Of a DNA stretch of 64,000 nt, positions 43,830 to 54,316 are shown piece by piece. The notes under the pieces are model-generated. The model was not told the DNA's origin. It saw only the letters and a list, made by a program, of their open reading frames with translations, and searched no databases. Position 1 is the stretch's first letter; each line of letters starts with the position of its first letter. A program made the position numbers and the translations under genes. Source of the DNA: Bradyrhizobium canariense (GTDB taxonomy: Bacteria > Pseudomonadota > Alphaproteobacteria > Rhizobiales > Xanthobacteraceae); contig NZ_VSST01000015.1 in the NCBI RefSeq assembly GCF_019402665.1, positions 186,001 to 250,000 on the forward strand. The letters run 5' to 3'.

Positions 43830-45431
43830 ATGGATCGCAGGACCGTATTGAAGGGACTTGCCGGCGCGGGCGGTCTGGCATTGAGCGGCCTCTCGGCCCC
43901 GGCGATCGCACAAGGCGCCTCCGCGCGCACCCTGCGCTTCGTGCCGCAGGCAAACCTCGCCAATTTCGACCCGATCTGGGGCACGCAATATGTCGTGCGC
44001 AATGCCGCCGCGCTGGTCTGGGATACGCTCTACGGCGTCGATTCCGCGCTCCAGCCGCAGCGGCAGATGGTCGAGTCCGAGGAAGTGACCGACGACGGCA
44101 CCACCTGGACGTTCAAATTGCGGCCGGGCCTCAAATTCCACGACGGCGAGCCGGTGCGGAGCAAGGACGTCGTTGCGAGTCTCACCCGCTGGGCGGCGCG
44201 CGATCCGATGGGGCTGATGCTCAAGGCACTGCAGCAGGAACTCACTGCTGTCGACGATCGCACTTTCAAATGGGTGCTGAAGCAGCCGTTCCCGAAGATG
44301 CTCTATGCGCTTGGCAAGAACAACTCGCCCTGCGCCTTCATCATGCCGGAGCGCATCGCGCAGACCGACCCGTTCAAGCAGATCGGCGATTATGTCGGCT
44401 CGGGGCCGATGAAGTTTGCCAAGGGCGAGTGGGTCCCCGGCGCGAAAGCCGTGTTCGAGAAGTTTGCCGACTATGTACCGCGGCAGGAGAAGGCGTCGTG
44501 GCTCGCCGGCGGCAAGCAGATGCTGCTCGACCGCGTCGAATGGATCGTGATGCCGGATCCGGCGACCGCCGCGGCCGCGTTGCAAAACGGCGAGATCGAC
44601 TGGTGGGAGAACCCCATCGCCGATCTCGTCCCGGTCCTCAAGAACAACAAGAACATCAGCGTCGACATCGGCGATCCGCTCGGCAATGTCGGCTCGTTCC
44701 GCATGAACTTCCTGTATCCGCCCTTCAACGACGTGCGGGCGCGGCGCGCAGTGCTGATGGCGATGAGCCAGGAAGACTATATGCGCGCGCTCGTCGGTGA
44801 CGACAATTCGCTGTGGAAGTCGCTGCCCGGCTTCTTCACACCGGATACGCCGCTCTACACCGAGGCGGGCGGCGAGGTCCTCAAGGGCAAGCGCGATCTT
44901 GACGCTGCCAAGAAGCTGCTCGCCGAGAGCGGTTATTCCGGCCAGCCGGTGACCTGCCTGGTGGCGCAGGACCAGCCGATCACCAAGGCGTTCGGCGATG
45001 TGACCGCCGATCTCTTGAAGAAGCTCGGCATGAATGTCGACTTCGTCGCGACCGATTGGGGCACGGTCGGCTCGCGTCGCGCGCAAAAGACGCCGCCCGG
45101 ACAGGGCGGCTGGAACATGTTCCACACCTGGCATGCGGGTTCGGACTGCATCAATCCGGCGCCCTATACCGCCATTCGCGCCAACGGCGACAAGGCCTGG
45201 TTCGGCTGGCCGAACAGCCCCGGCACGGAAAAGGAGGTCACGTCCTGGTTCGAGGCCAAGGGCCTCGACGAGGAGAAGGCCGCGGTCGCTCGTCTCAACA
45301 AGGTCGCGCTCGAGGACGTCGTCTACGCGCCGACCGGCTTCTTCCTCAGCTACACGGCCTGGCGCAAAAACGTCTCCGGCATCACAAAGGGGCCGCTGCC
45401 GTTCTTCTGGGGCGTGTCGAAATCCGCATGA
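43830..45431 (+). CDS. ABC transporter substrate-binding protein, peptide family, Tat-type signal (importer 2)
   Basis: The 533-residue periplasmic binding protein begins MDRRTVLKGLAGAGGLALSG. The twin arginine in RRTVLKG suggests export by the Tat pathway, with cleavage near AIAQG. NFDPIWGTQYVVRN, TFKLRPGLKFHDGEPVRSKD (about 92-111) and YEAGGEVLKGKRDLDAAKKL-type segments place it in the SBP_bac_5 family. GGGAGGATTTC precedes the ATG as a strong ribosome site. Its ligand is unknown. Confidence 0.9.
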   Translation: MDRRTVLKGLAGAGGLALSGLSAPAIAQGASARTLRFVPQANLANFDPIWGTQYVVRNAAALVWDTLYGVDSALQPQRQMVESEEVTDDGTTWTFKLRPGLKFHDGEPVRSKDVVASLTRWAARDPMGLMLKALQQELTAVDDRTFKWVLKQPFPKMLYALGKNNSPCAFIMPERIAQTDPFKQIGDYVGSGPMKFAKGEWVPGAKAVFEKFADYVPRQEKASWLAGGKQMLLDRVEWIVMPDPATAAAALQNGEIDWWENPIADLVPVLKNNKNISVDIGDPLGNVGSFRMNFLYPPFNDVRARRAVLMAMSQEDYMRALVGDDNSLWKSLPGFFTPDTPLYTEAGGEVLKGKRDLDAAKKLLAESGYSGQPVTCLVAQDQPITKAFGDVTADLLKKLGMNVDFVATDWGTVGSRRAQKTPPGQGGWNMFHTWHAGSDCINPAPYTAIRANGDKAWFGWPNSPGTEKEVTSWFEAKGLDEEKAAVARLNKVALEDVVYAPTGFFLSYTAWRKNVSGITKGPLPFFWGVSKSA

Positions 45432-45448
45432 CCTTGCGCTGAAGCCAG

Positions 45449-46390
45449 ATGCTATCCTACATCCTCCGGCGTATCGCCTCGACCTTGCCAGTGATGGCCA
45501 TCGTCGCGCTGTTCGTGTTCAGCCTGCTCTACATCGCGCCGGGAGATCCCGCCGTGGTGATCGCAGGCGATCAGGCAAGTCCGGAGGATGTGGAGCGTAT
45601 CCGTCAGAGCCTCGGCCTCGATCGACCCTTCCTGATCCAGTTCGGCAGTTGGGTCTGGCGCATTCTGCACGGCGATCTCGGCACCTCGATCTTCACCAAT
45701 CTGCCGGTCTCGACCATGATCGGGCAGCGTCTCGGGCCGACGCTGTCGCTGATGATGGTCACGCTCCTGCTCACGATCGTGGTCGCGGTGCCGCTTGGCG
45801 TGCTGGCGGCCTGGAAGGCGGGAAGCCTGATCGACCGGGCCATCATGGCCTTTGCCGTGTTCGGCTTCTCCCTGCCGGTCTTCGTCGTCGGCTATGTCCT
45901 CGCCTACGTCTTCGCGCTGGAGCTCGAATGGCTTCCGGTGCAAGGCTATACGCCGCGCGCCCAGGGCGTCTGGCCCTGGCTGCAAAACCTGATCCTGCCG
46001 GCGATCGCGCTCGGCTGTGTCTACATCGCGCTGATCGCCCGTATCACGCGCGCCACCATGCTCGAAGTATTGCAGCAGGATTATATCCGCACCGCGCGCG
46101 CCAAGGGCCTCGGACAGGGCGGCATCCTGTTCGTCCATGCGCTGAAGAACGCGGCGGTGCCGATCGTCACGGTGATCGGCATCGGCATCGCGCTGCTGAT
46201 CGGCGGCGCGGTCGTCACGGAAAGCGTTTTCGCGATTCCCGGCCTCGGCCGGCTCACGATCGACGCGATCCTGCGCCGCGATTATCCCGTAATCCAGGGC
46301 ATCGTGCTGCTGTTCAGCTTCGTCTACGTCCTCGTCAATCTGATGATCGACGTCATTTATACGCTCGTTGACCCGAGGATCCGCTATTGA
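45449..46390 (+). CDS. ABC transporter permease, DppB type (importer 2)
   Basis: This 313-residue inner-membrane permease starts MLSYILRRIASTLPVMAIVA. YIAPGDPAVVIAG and the ATPase-docking loop DYIRTARAKGLGQGGI near residue 210 identify the DppB type. It follows the binding-protein gene by 17 bp and overlaps the next permease by 4 bp. Confidence 0.92.
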   Translation: MLSYILRRIASTLPVMAIVALFVFSLLYIAPGDPAVVIAGDQASPEDVERIRQSLGLDRPFLIQFGSWVWRILHGDLGTSIFTNLPVSTMIGQRLGPTLSLMMVTLLLTIVVAVPLGVLAAWKAGSLIDRAIMAFAVFGFSLPVFVVGYVLAYVFALELEWLPVQGYTPRAQGVWPWLQNLILPAIALGCVYIALIARITRATMLEVLQQDYIRTARAKGLGQGGILFVHALKNAAVPIVTVIGIGIALLIGGAVVTESVFAIPGLGRLTIDAILRRDYPVIQGIVLLFSFVYVLVNLMIDVIYTLVDPRIRY

Positions 46391-47310
46391 CCGATACGAC
46401 CGTCAATCCGCAAGCGCTGCCGGCGGGCTTCGTCCTCGCGCCGCAACTGCCTGAGATCCTCCGGCCGGTTACGATCCGGCGCGGCTTCGTCGGGCTGCTG
46501 CGCGGCCATCCCACCGTTGCCATTGGCGGCACGTTGCTGCTGTTGCTCGTCCTGATCGCGATCTTTGCGCCTTATCTTGGAACGGTGGATCCGACCGCAC
46601 TTGCGCCGGCCAAGCGGACCCGCGCACCGTCGGCGCTTTACTGGTTTGGCACCGACGTTCTCGGCCGTGACATCTATTCACGCGTGCTGTTCGGCGCGCG
46701 GGTCTCGCTCACGGTCGGCTTGTCCGTTGCGATCTTCGCCTCCGCGGCCGGTCTCGCCATCGGCATCGTCTCCGGCTTCATCCGCTGGGCCGACGGCATC
46801 TTGATGCGCTTCATGGACGGCCTGATGTCGATCCCGCCGATCCTGCTGGCGATCGCGCTGATGGCGCTGACACGCGGCAGCGTCGGCAACGTCATTCTCG
46901 CGATCACCGTCGCCGAAATCCCGCGCGTCTCCCGCCTCGTGCGCAGCGTCGTGCTCTCGCTGCGCGAGCAGCCCTACGTGGATGCGGCAGTGGCCTGCGG
47001 CACGCGCACACCGATGATCATCCTGCGCCATATCCTGCCCAACACGCTGGCGCCGATGCTGATCCAGGCGACTTACATTTGTGCCAGCGCGATGATCACC
47101 GAGGCGATCCTGTCCTTCATCGGCGCTGGTACGCCGCCGACCATTCCGTCCTGGGGCAACATCATGGCCGAGGGGCGGGCGCTGTGGCAGGTCAAACCCT
47201 ACATCGTGTTCTTTCCGGCGGCCTTCCTGTCCGTCACCGTGCTTGCCGTGAACCTGCTCGGCGACGGCCTTCGCGATGCGCTCGATCCGCGCATGGCCAA
47301 GAGCCTCTGA
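46387..47310 (+). CDS. ABC transporter permease, DppC type, TTG start (importer 2)
   Basis: This 307-residue permease starts at TTG (46387), which overlaps the preceding stop as TTGA. No nearby in-frame ATG precedes the conserved part. FGTDVLGRDIYSRVLFGARV (about 87-106) is the DppC signature, and a docking loop follows in VDAAVACGTRTPMII. The weak start codon with overlapping stop suggests translation depends on the upstream gene. Confidence 0.9.
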   Translation: MTDTTVNPQALPAGFVLAPQLPEILRPVTIRRGFVGLLRGHPTVAIGGTLLLLLVLIAIFAPYLGTVDPTALAPAKRTRAPSALYWFGTDVLGRDIYSRVLFGARVSLTVGLSVAIFASAAGLAIGIVSGFIRWADGILMRFMDGLMSIPPILLAIALMALTRGSVGNVILAITVAEIPRVSRLVRSVVLSLREQPYVDAAVACGTRTPMIILRHILPNTLAPMLIQATYICASAMITEAILSFIGAGTPPTIPSWGNIMAEGRALWQVKPYIVFFPAAFLSVTVLAVNLLGDGLRDALDPRMAKSL

Positions 47311-47329
47311 TGTCAAGGGGCTGATCACG

Positions 47330-48319
47330 ATGGCGCTGCTCGAAGTTGAGAACCTCCAGACCCACTTCCGGACGCCCAGCGGCATCAACCGCGCGGTTGA
47401 AGGCGTGTCGTTCCATGTCAACGAGGGCGAGACGCTCGCGATCGTCGGTGAGTCCGGCTGCGGCAAGTCGGTGACCTCGATGTCGCTGATGCGGCTGATC
47501 CCGGAACCGCCGGGAAGGATCGCCGGCAGCATCCGCTTCGCGGGCAAGGACCTGCTGCAAATGTCCGACCGCGAGATGCGCGCGATCCGCGGCAACGACA
47601 TCTCGATGATTTTTCAGGAGCCGATGACCAGCCTCAACCCGGTCCTGACCGTCGGGCGTCAAATCCGCGAGACGCTGATGATCCACCAGGGCCTGGACAA
47701 GCAGGCCGCAGAGGCGCACGCCATCGAGATGTTGATTCTGGTCGGCATTCCAGAGCCGAAGCGTCGCGTGCGCGAATATCCGCATCAGCTCTCCGGCGGC
47801 ATGCGCCAGCGTGTCATGATCGCCATTGCACTCGCCTGCAATCCAAAGCTTCTCATTGCCGACGAGCCGACCACCGCGCTCGACGTGACGATCCAGGCGC
47901 AGATCCTGAAATTGATGCTGGACCTCAAGCACCGGGTTGGCGCAGCGATCATCCTGATCACCCACGATCTCGGCGTGGTCGCCGAGATCGCCGAGCGCGT
48001 CATGGTCATGTATGCCGGCCGCAAGGTCGAGGAGGCGCCGGTGGCGGAACTGTTCCGATCGCCGCGTCATCCCTATACGCAGGGCCTGCTCGGCGCAGTG
48101 CCGCGGCTCGGCTCGTCGCTGACCGGCACCGCGAGACGGCTGGCTGAAATTCCGGGGCAGGTGCCTGATCTGCGCAAGCCCATCGTCGGCTGCGTCTTCG
48201 CCGGACGTTGCGCGCTCGCGACCGATCTCTGCCGGCAGTACGCGCCGGGGCTCGAAGAGAAGGGGCCACGTCACGTCGCGGCCTGCCACTATGCGGCCAA
48301 GGGAGCGGTCGCGGCATGA
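47330..48319 (+). CDS. ABC transporter ATP-binding protein, DppD type (importer 2)
   Basis: This 329-residue ATPase has Walker A GESGCGKS (about 40-47), signature [14 protein letters not shown] and Walker [14 protein letters not shown]. The C-terminal oligopeptide-binding extension carries cysteines in [17 protein letters not shown], as is common in DppD/OppD. The chosen ATG (47330) lies 19 bp after the permease. The frame extends upstream within the permease, but that part is not kept. Confidence 0.93.
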   Translation: MALLEVENLQTHFRTPSGINRAVEGVSFHVNEGETLAIVGESGCGKSVTSMSLMRLIPEPPGRIAGSIRFAGKDLLQMSDREMRAIRGNDISMIFQEPMTSLNPVLTVGRQIRETLMIHQGLDKQAAEAHAIEMLILVGIPEPKRRVREYPHQLSGGMRQRVMIAIALACNPKLLIADEPTTALDVTIQAQILKLMLDLKHRVGAAIILITHDLGVVAEIAERVMVMYAGRKVEEAPVAELFRSPRHPYTQGLLGAVPRLGSSLTGTARRLAEIPGQVPDLRKPIVGCVFAGRCALATDLCRQYAPGLEEKGPRHVAACHYAAKGAVAA

Positions 48320-49308
48320 GTCCCCCGCTGCTCCAGGTCAACGACCTCAAGAAGCACTTCCCGGTTAAAAAGGGCCTGTTCAGCCGCAAGTCCGAATGGG
48401 TCTATGCGGTGGACGGCGTGTCGTTCGAGATCGCGCGCGGCGAGACGCTCTCTCTGGTCGGCGAGTCCGGTTGCGGCAAATCGACGGTCGGCCGTGCGAT
48501 CCTGCGACTGTTCGACATCACGTCGGGGCAGGTCATCCTCGACGGCCAGCGCATCGACGACGCCCATCCGAGCACGATGCGCCAGATGCGCCGCCGTGTG
48601 CAGGTGGTGTTCCAGGACCCGTTCTCGAGCCTCAATCCGCGCATGCGCGTGCGCGACATCCTGGCCGAGCCGATCCGCAATTTCGGCCTCGCCAAATCCG
48701 CAATCGACCTCGAGACCCGCGTGACCGCGCTGATGGACACCGTGCGCCTGCCGCGCGAGGCGTTGAACCGCAGGCCGCATGAATTTTCCGGCGGCCAGCG
48801 CCAGCGCATCGGCATCGCGCGGGCGCTCGCCGCCGAGCCCGAGCTGATCGTCTGCGACGAGGCGGTCTCGGCGCTCGACGTCTCGGTCAAGGCCCAGATC
48901 GTCAATCTGCTGCAGGATCTCCAGCGCGAGTTCGGCCTGGCGCTGCTGTTCATCAGCCACGACCTCGCGATCGTCGAGCACATGACCCATCGCGTCGCGG
49001 TCATGTATCTCGGCAAGATCGTCGAGGTGGCGCCGCGCTACGAGATCTTCGCCGCGCCAAAGCATCCTTACACCAAGGCGCTGCTCTCGGCGGTCCCGCT
49101 GCCGGAGCCGGGGGCCCAGCGCAATCCGATCATCCTCAAGGGCGACGTGCCGAGTCCGATCAACCCGCCGAGCGGGTGCCGCTTCCACACCCGTTGCCCG
49201 CTCGTGTTCGATCGCTGCCGGACCGAGGAGCCGACATTGCGCGCGGCCGGCCCCGAGCAGTGGGTGGCCTGTCATCTCGAAGAAGGTGCCGCGGTGGCGA
49301 GCGGCTAG
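48316..49308 (+). CDS. ABC transporter ATP-binding protein, DppF type (importer 2)
   Basis: The last gene of importer 2 encodes a 330-residue ATPase with Walker A GESGCGKS (about 51-58), signature FSGGQRQRIGIARALA and Walker B LIVCDEAVSALDV. CRFHTRCPLVFDRC near residues 287-300 is the usual cysteine-containing C-terminal element. The ATG overlaps the DppD-type stop. A bidirectional terminator hairpin lies about 120 bp downstream. Confidence 0.93.
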   Translation: MSPPLLQVNDLKKHFPVKKGLFSRKSEWVYAVDGVSFEIARGETLSLVGESGCGKSTVGRAILRLFDITSGQVILDGQRIDDAHPSTMRQMRRRVQVVFQDPFSSLNPRMRVRDILAEPIRNFGLAKSAIDLETRVTALMDTVRLPREALNRRPHEFSGGQRQRIGIARALAAEPELIVCDEAVSALDVSVKAQIVNLLQDLQREFGLALLFISHDLAIVEHMTHRVAVMYLGKIVEVAPRYEIFAAPKHPYTKALLSAVPLPEPGAQRNPIILKGDVPSPINPPSGCRFHTRCPLVFDRCRTEEPTLRAAGPEQWVACHLEEGAAVASG

Positions 49309-49428
49309 CCGTTGGGGCCGCGGCGAAGCTCTGGATCGAGGCGTAGGGGCGACAATCGGGCAAGGATGGCACTCCGCTCCTGTTCTGCCCGACGAGTCAA
49401 AGACGTTTGCGACGAAAATTCATGTGTA

Positions 49429-49465
49429 AAAACAACCCCGTTCTTACTGTGCATGGGGTTGTTTT
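49429..49465. terminator. Bidirectional intrinsic terminator hairpin
   Basis: AAAACAACCCC (49429-49439) and GGGGTTGTTTT (49455-49465) form a perfect 11-bp stem with a 15-nt loop. T-rich sequence follows on both strands (CGCGTTTTTG on plus; a T-run within the stem and beyond on minus). It lies between the convergent ends of importer 2 (stop 49308) and the minus-strand catabolic operon (stop 49488). Confidence 0.85.
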
Positions 49466-49487
49466 CGCGTTTTTGTTGAGCCGCCTT

Positions 49488-49775
49488 TCAGCCTTGGCGG
49501 CGCAGGAAGCCCGTGATCGTGACCTTGTCCCAGATGTCGGCCGCCGCAAACGGATCGGCTCGGTTGAAAGCCTCGACCTCGCTGCGGCCAGGCGCCTCGA
49601 TCAGGAACAGGCTGCCGATCATGGTCGCGCCGTCGTCGGAGACCAGCGGTCCCGACATCACGATCTCGACGCCGAAGCGCGAGGTGTCGCTCAGGAAAGC
49701 CTTGTGGGCGTCGTAATTGGCGAGCCGGATCGGCAGCGCGCCGGCGCGGTCGAGGGCGTGAATGGCGAACAGCAT
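49488..49775 (-). CDS. YciI-like family protein
   Basis: The 95-residue protein has a dimeric alpha+beta barrel fold of the YciI type. H24 (YDAHKAFL) and D74 (NRADPF) sit where family members have the proposed active-site pair. It is the last gene of the minus-strand aromatic operon. The YciI family includes TftG, a dehydrochlorinase acting on 5-chlorohydroxyquinol in 2,4,5-trichlorophenoxyacetate degradation, next to a hydroxyquinol dioxygenase and a maleylacetate reductase. The same partners occur in this operon, so a role on a substituted hydroxyquinol is possible; it remains inference. Confidence 0.8.
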   Translation of the reverse strand: MLFAIHALDRAGALPIRLANYDAHKAFLSDTSRFGVEIVMSGPLVSDDGATMIGSLFLIEAPGRSEVEAFNRADPFAAADIWDKVTITGFLRRQG

Positions 49776-49855
49776 GATGGTCTCCGTTTATGCGTCCGTT
49801 TCTTGGGACGGCCGCGGCTGCGGCCGTCCGGGCTTGTCGTGATGGGTGCGCCTGG

Positions 49856-50830
49856 TTACTTGCCGCCGAGCTTGCTGGCTTCCTCGAAAGTCGGGCAGCT
49901 CCGTTGCTCCAGCGGCACGTCGAACGGCTGGTAATTGTCCTTGGTGATCACGGTCGGCTTCAGCACGATCTCGGCAATGACGGGCTGGTTGCGCAGGGAG
50001 CGGATCGCCATCATGGTGCCAAGGCATCCCTGAAAAAATCCGTTGTAGTCGCCGCTCGCGAGCAGCTTGCCGGACTTGATCGCGTCGATCGCTTCCTTGG
50101 TGCCGTTGATGCCGATCACCTGCGCCTTGCGGTTGGCGCCGTCGAGCGCCTCGATCGCACCGACGGCCATGGCGTCATTGGCGGCGAGCACGCCGTCGAT
50201 CTGCGCGTTCGACTGCATCAGATTCTCCATCACCTGGAGCGCCTGAAGCCGCTGGTAATTTCCGGGCTGCGAGGCCAGCAGTTTTGCGCCGGCGTTTTCC
50301 TTCAGCGCGTCGTTGAAGCCGCGGACGCGGTCGACATTGGTCAGCGAGCCCTTGACGCCCTCGATGATGACGATGTTGCCCTTGCCGCCCAGCGTCTTGA
50401 GCAGGAAGCGCGCGGTCTCGAGCCCGAGGCTGTAATCGTCGGCGCCGACGAAGGAGAGGAACTTGCCGCCGGCCGAGCGGTCGGTGATGTTGACGACGGG
50501 GATCTTGGCTTCGTTGATCTTCTCGACACCCGGCACCATCGCCTTGTAGTCGACCGGCGTGAAGACGATGGCGCTCGGCTTCTTCACCACGACGTCCTCG
50601 ATCTGGCTGAGCTGCTCGGGAATGCTGTCGGGCTTGGTCGGGATGTACTGCAGCGTCTTCGCGTTCAGCGTCTTCGCCATGTTGTCGGCGCCGACCCGCA
50701 CGGTCTGGAAGAACGGGTTGGTCTGGTTCTTGGTGAAGACGGCGATGGTCTCGCCGTCGGCTCGCGCTTGCGTGGTGAGCGCGGCCGCCATCAGCAGCGG
50801 CAGCGCCAAATAACCCAGTGTCTGTTTCAT
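49856..50830 (-). CDS. Sugar-type ABC transporter substrate-binding protein (RbsB family)
   Basis: This periplasmic binding protein of the Peripla_BP_4 class has 324 residues. A Sec signal (YLALPLLMAAALTTQARA) ends near residue 24. IAVFTKNQTNPFFQTVRVG and VLAANDAMAVGAIEAL are the typical ligand-domain motifs. It is encoded after the two permeases and the ATPase of the same importer. Family members usually bind sugars or polyols, but this one sits in an aromatic-type operon, so the ligand may be a glycoside or an unusual hydroxylated compound. Confidence 0.9.
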   Translation of the reverse strand: MKQTLGYLALPLLMAAALTTQARADGETIAVFTKNQTNPFFQTVRVGADNMAKTLNAKTLQYIPTKPDSIPEQLSQIEDVVVKKPSAIVFTPVDYKAMVPGVEKINEAKIPVVNITDRSAGGKFLSFVGADDYSLGLETARFLLKTLGGKGNIVIIEGVKGSLTNVDRVRGFNDALKENAGAKLLASQPGNYQRLQALQVMENLMQSNAQIDGVLAANDAMAVGAIEALDGANRKAQVIGINGTKEAIDAIKSGKLLASGDYNGFFQGCLGTMMAIRSLRNQPVIAEIVLKPTVITKDNYQPFDVPLEQRSCPTFEEASKLGGK

Positions 50831-50872
50831 GTTGCCTCCATCCCTCGTTTTGCTTGTTGGTCGTTCAAGAAC

Positions 50873-51850
50873 TCATTGCGTGCGGCGGCGGGTCTTCATG
50901 TCGAGCCAGACCGCGAGAATGACGATGATGCCGGTGACCAGCGGCTGCCAGTTGGCGCTGACCGACAAGAGGTTCATGCCGTTCAGCACCAGCGTCAGGA
51001 TCAGTGCGCCGATGAAGGTGCCGAACACCGTGCCGACGCCACCGAACAGCGAGGTGCCGCCGATCAGAACGGCGGCGATCGCGGGCAGCGTCAGGCTTTC
51101 GCCGATGTCAGCCTCGGCCGAATTGAGCCGCGACAGGAAGATGATCGAGGCGAGCCCCGCCATGGTGCCGGAGACGGCGTAGACCAGCAGCAGGCGGCGC
51201 GCGACCGGAATGCCGGAGAGTCGTGCCGCGACCGGATTGGCGCCGATCGCATAGATCTCCTGGCCCCAGATCGTTCGCTGCGCAAACAGTGTTCCGATCC
51301 CGAGGAACACCAGCAGCAGGTAGACCGGGATCGGCAGGCCGAACAGATAGCCGCTGCCGATCTGGCGGAAGCCTGCCGGAAAGCCGTGAAGGGTTTCGCC
51401 CGCCATGTACCAGTAGGTGAGGCCGTTCAGCACCCAGAGCATGCCGTAGGTGGCGATGAAGGAGGGGATACGAAGCGCGGTGACCATGACGCCGTTGAGC
51501 AGGCCGACGATGCCGCCGCAGGCAAGCCCGGTGAGGATGCCAAGCGCCGGCGAGCCGGTCTTGTGGATCACGGTCCCGGCGATGCAGGCGGACAGCGCGA
51601 CATTGGCGCCGACGGAGAGATCGAGGCCCGCGGTCAGCACCACCAGGGTCAGGCCGGAGGCGATGAAGAAGGTCAGGCTCGCCTGCCTGAGCACATTGAG
51701 GATGTTGCCGAGGCTCAGGAAGGAATCGCTGAGCACGGCAAGCACCGCACAGATCAGCAGCGCCGCAAGCAGGCGATAGAACAATTGGATCGCATCCTGC
51801 GACAGGAACGAGCGCGGCGGCGCGATGGCCTCTTTGCTGATGTCGGTCAT
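50873..51850 (-). CDS. ABC transporter permease (RbsC family), first of two
   Basis: This 325-residue inner-membrane permease has LTLVVLTAGLDLSVGANVAL (about 87-106), the sugar-permease signature, and WGQEIYAIGANPVAARLSGI near residue 205. Its start overlaps the stop of the second permease by 4 bp. Two separate RbsC-type permeases suggest a heterodimeric channel, whereas many ribose-type importers have one permease gene. Confidence 0.92.
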   Translation of the reverse strand: MTDISKEAIAPPRSFLSQDAIQLFYRLLAALLICAVLAVLSDSFLSLGNILNVLRQASLTFFIASGLTLVVLTAGLDLSVGANVALSACIAGTVIHKTGSPALGILTGLACGGIVGLLNGVMVTALRIPSFIATYGMLWVLNGLTYWYMAGETLHGFPAGFRQIGSGYLFGLPIPVYLLLVFLGIGTLFAQRTIWGQEIYAIGANPVAARLSGIPVARRLLLVYAVSGTMAGLASIIFLSRLNSAEADIGESLTLPAIAAVLIGGTSLFGGVGTVFGTFIGALILTLVLNGMNLLSVSANWQPLVTGIIVILAVWLDMKTRRRTQ

Positions 51851-52789
51851 GCGCGGCTCCTGAGCCCGTCGAGGAACAGCGCGACGATGACGAGCACGCC
51901 GACGCTTGCGACCTGCACCGAGGACGGCAGCGAGATCAGGTTCAGCCCGTTGCGCAGCACGCCCACCGAGAGCACGCCGAGCACGGTGCCGAGCAGCCAG
52001 CCATTGCCGCGCTCGAACGACGTGCCGCCGACGGCGACGGCCGCGATCGCATCGAATTCGAGACCGAGGCCGGCCGTCGGGTGACCGGAATTCATCCGCG
52101 CCGTCATCAGCAGGCCGGCAATGCCGGCCATCGCGCCACCGATCGCATAGACCATGATCAGCAGACGGTTGGGTGACAGGCCGGCATAGCGCAGCGCCTC
52201 CCGGTTGCCGCCGAGCGCGAAGATGTAGGTGCCGAAACGGGTGTGATAGAGCAGGCCGTGAAACGTTGCATAGGTCACCAGCGCCATCACGATCGGCACG
52301 GGAACGCCCAGCAGCGTCGCCGAATAGATGTCGCGTACGCTGTGGGGGATGCCGACCACGCTCTGGCCGTCGCTGACGATCAGTGACAGGCCTTGCGCCA
52401 TGCCAAGCGTGCCCAAGGTCGCGACGAAAGGTGGGATGCCCACGATGGCGACCAGCCAGCCGTTGGCGAAGCCGAAGGCTGTGCCGACGAGAAGCCCGGC
52501 ACCGAGGCCGAGCGACATCGAGTGGGTGGCGAGCGAGACGATGGCGACGCAGAGCGAGGTCAGGGTCAGCACCGCGCCCATCGACAGGTCCAGCCCCTCG
52601 GTCATGATGATCAAGGTCATCGGCAGCGCGAGCATGGTCAGGATCGTCGACTGCACCAGCACGTTGGAGAGGTTGGCGACCGACAGAAAACCGGGCGCGA
52701 TCGTGCTGAACAGCGCGATCAGCAGCACCAGCACGATGGCAACGCCGGGAATGCGTTGCAATGGATTGGGTTGAGAGACGACTGCGGCC

Positions 52790-52797
<8 letters not shown>
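51847..52797 (-). CDS. ABC transporter permease (RbsC family), second
   Basis: This 316-residue permease contains MTLIIMTEGLDLSMGAVLTL (about 61-80) and FGTYIFALGGNREALRYAGL, which are the family hallmarks. It overlaps the ATPase stop by 8 bp. It differs clearly in sequence from the neighbouring permease, which argues against a recent tandem copy. Confidence 0.92.

Positions 52798-54312
<1,515 letters not shown>

Positions 54313-54316
<4 letters not shown>

Noticed and set aside
43806..45134. 442-codon minus-strand open frame
   Set aside because: It lies antisense to the clear Tat-exported binding protein gene and shows only shadow-like composition.
49790..52084. 764-codon plus-strand open frame
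   Set aside because: It is antisense to a binding protein and a permease with strong family motifs; the long frame is a side effect of GC bias.
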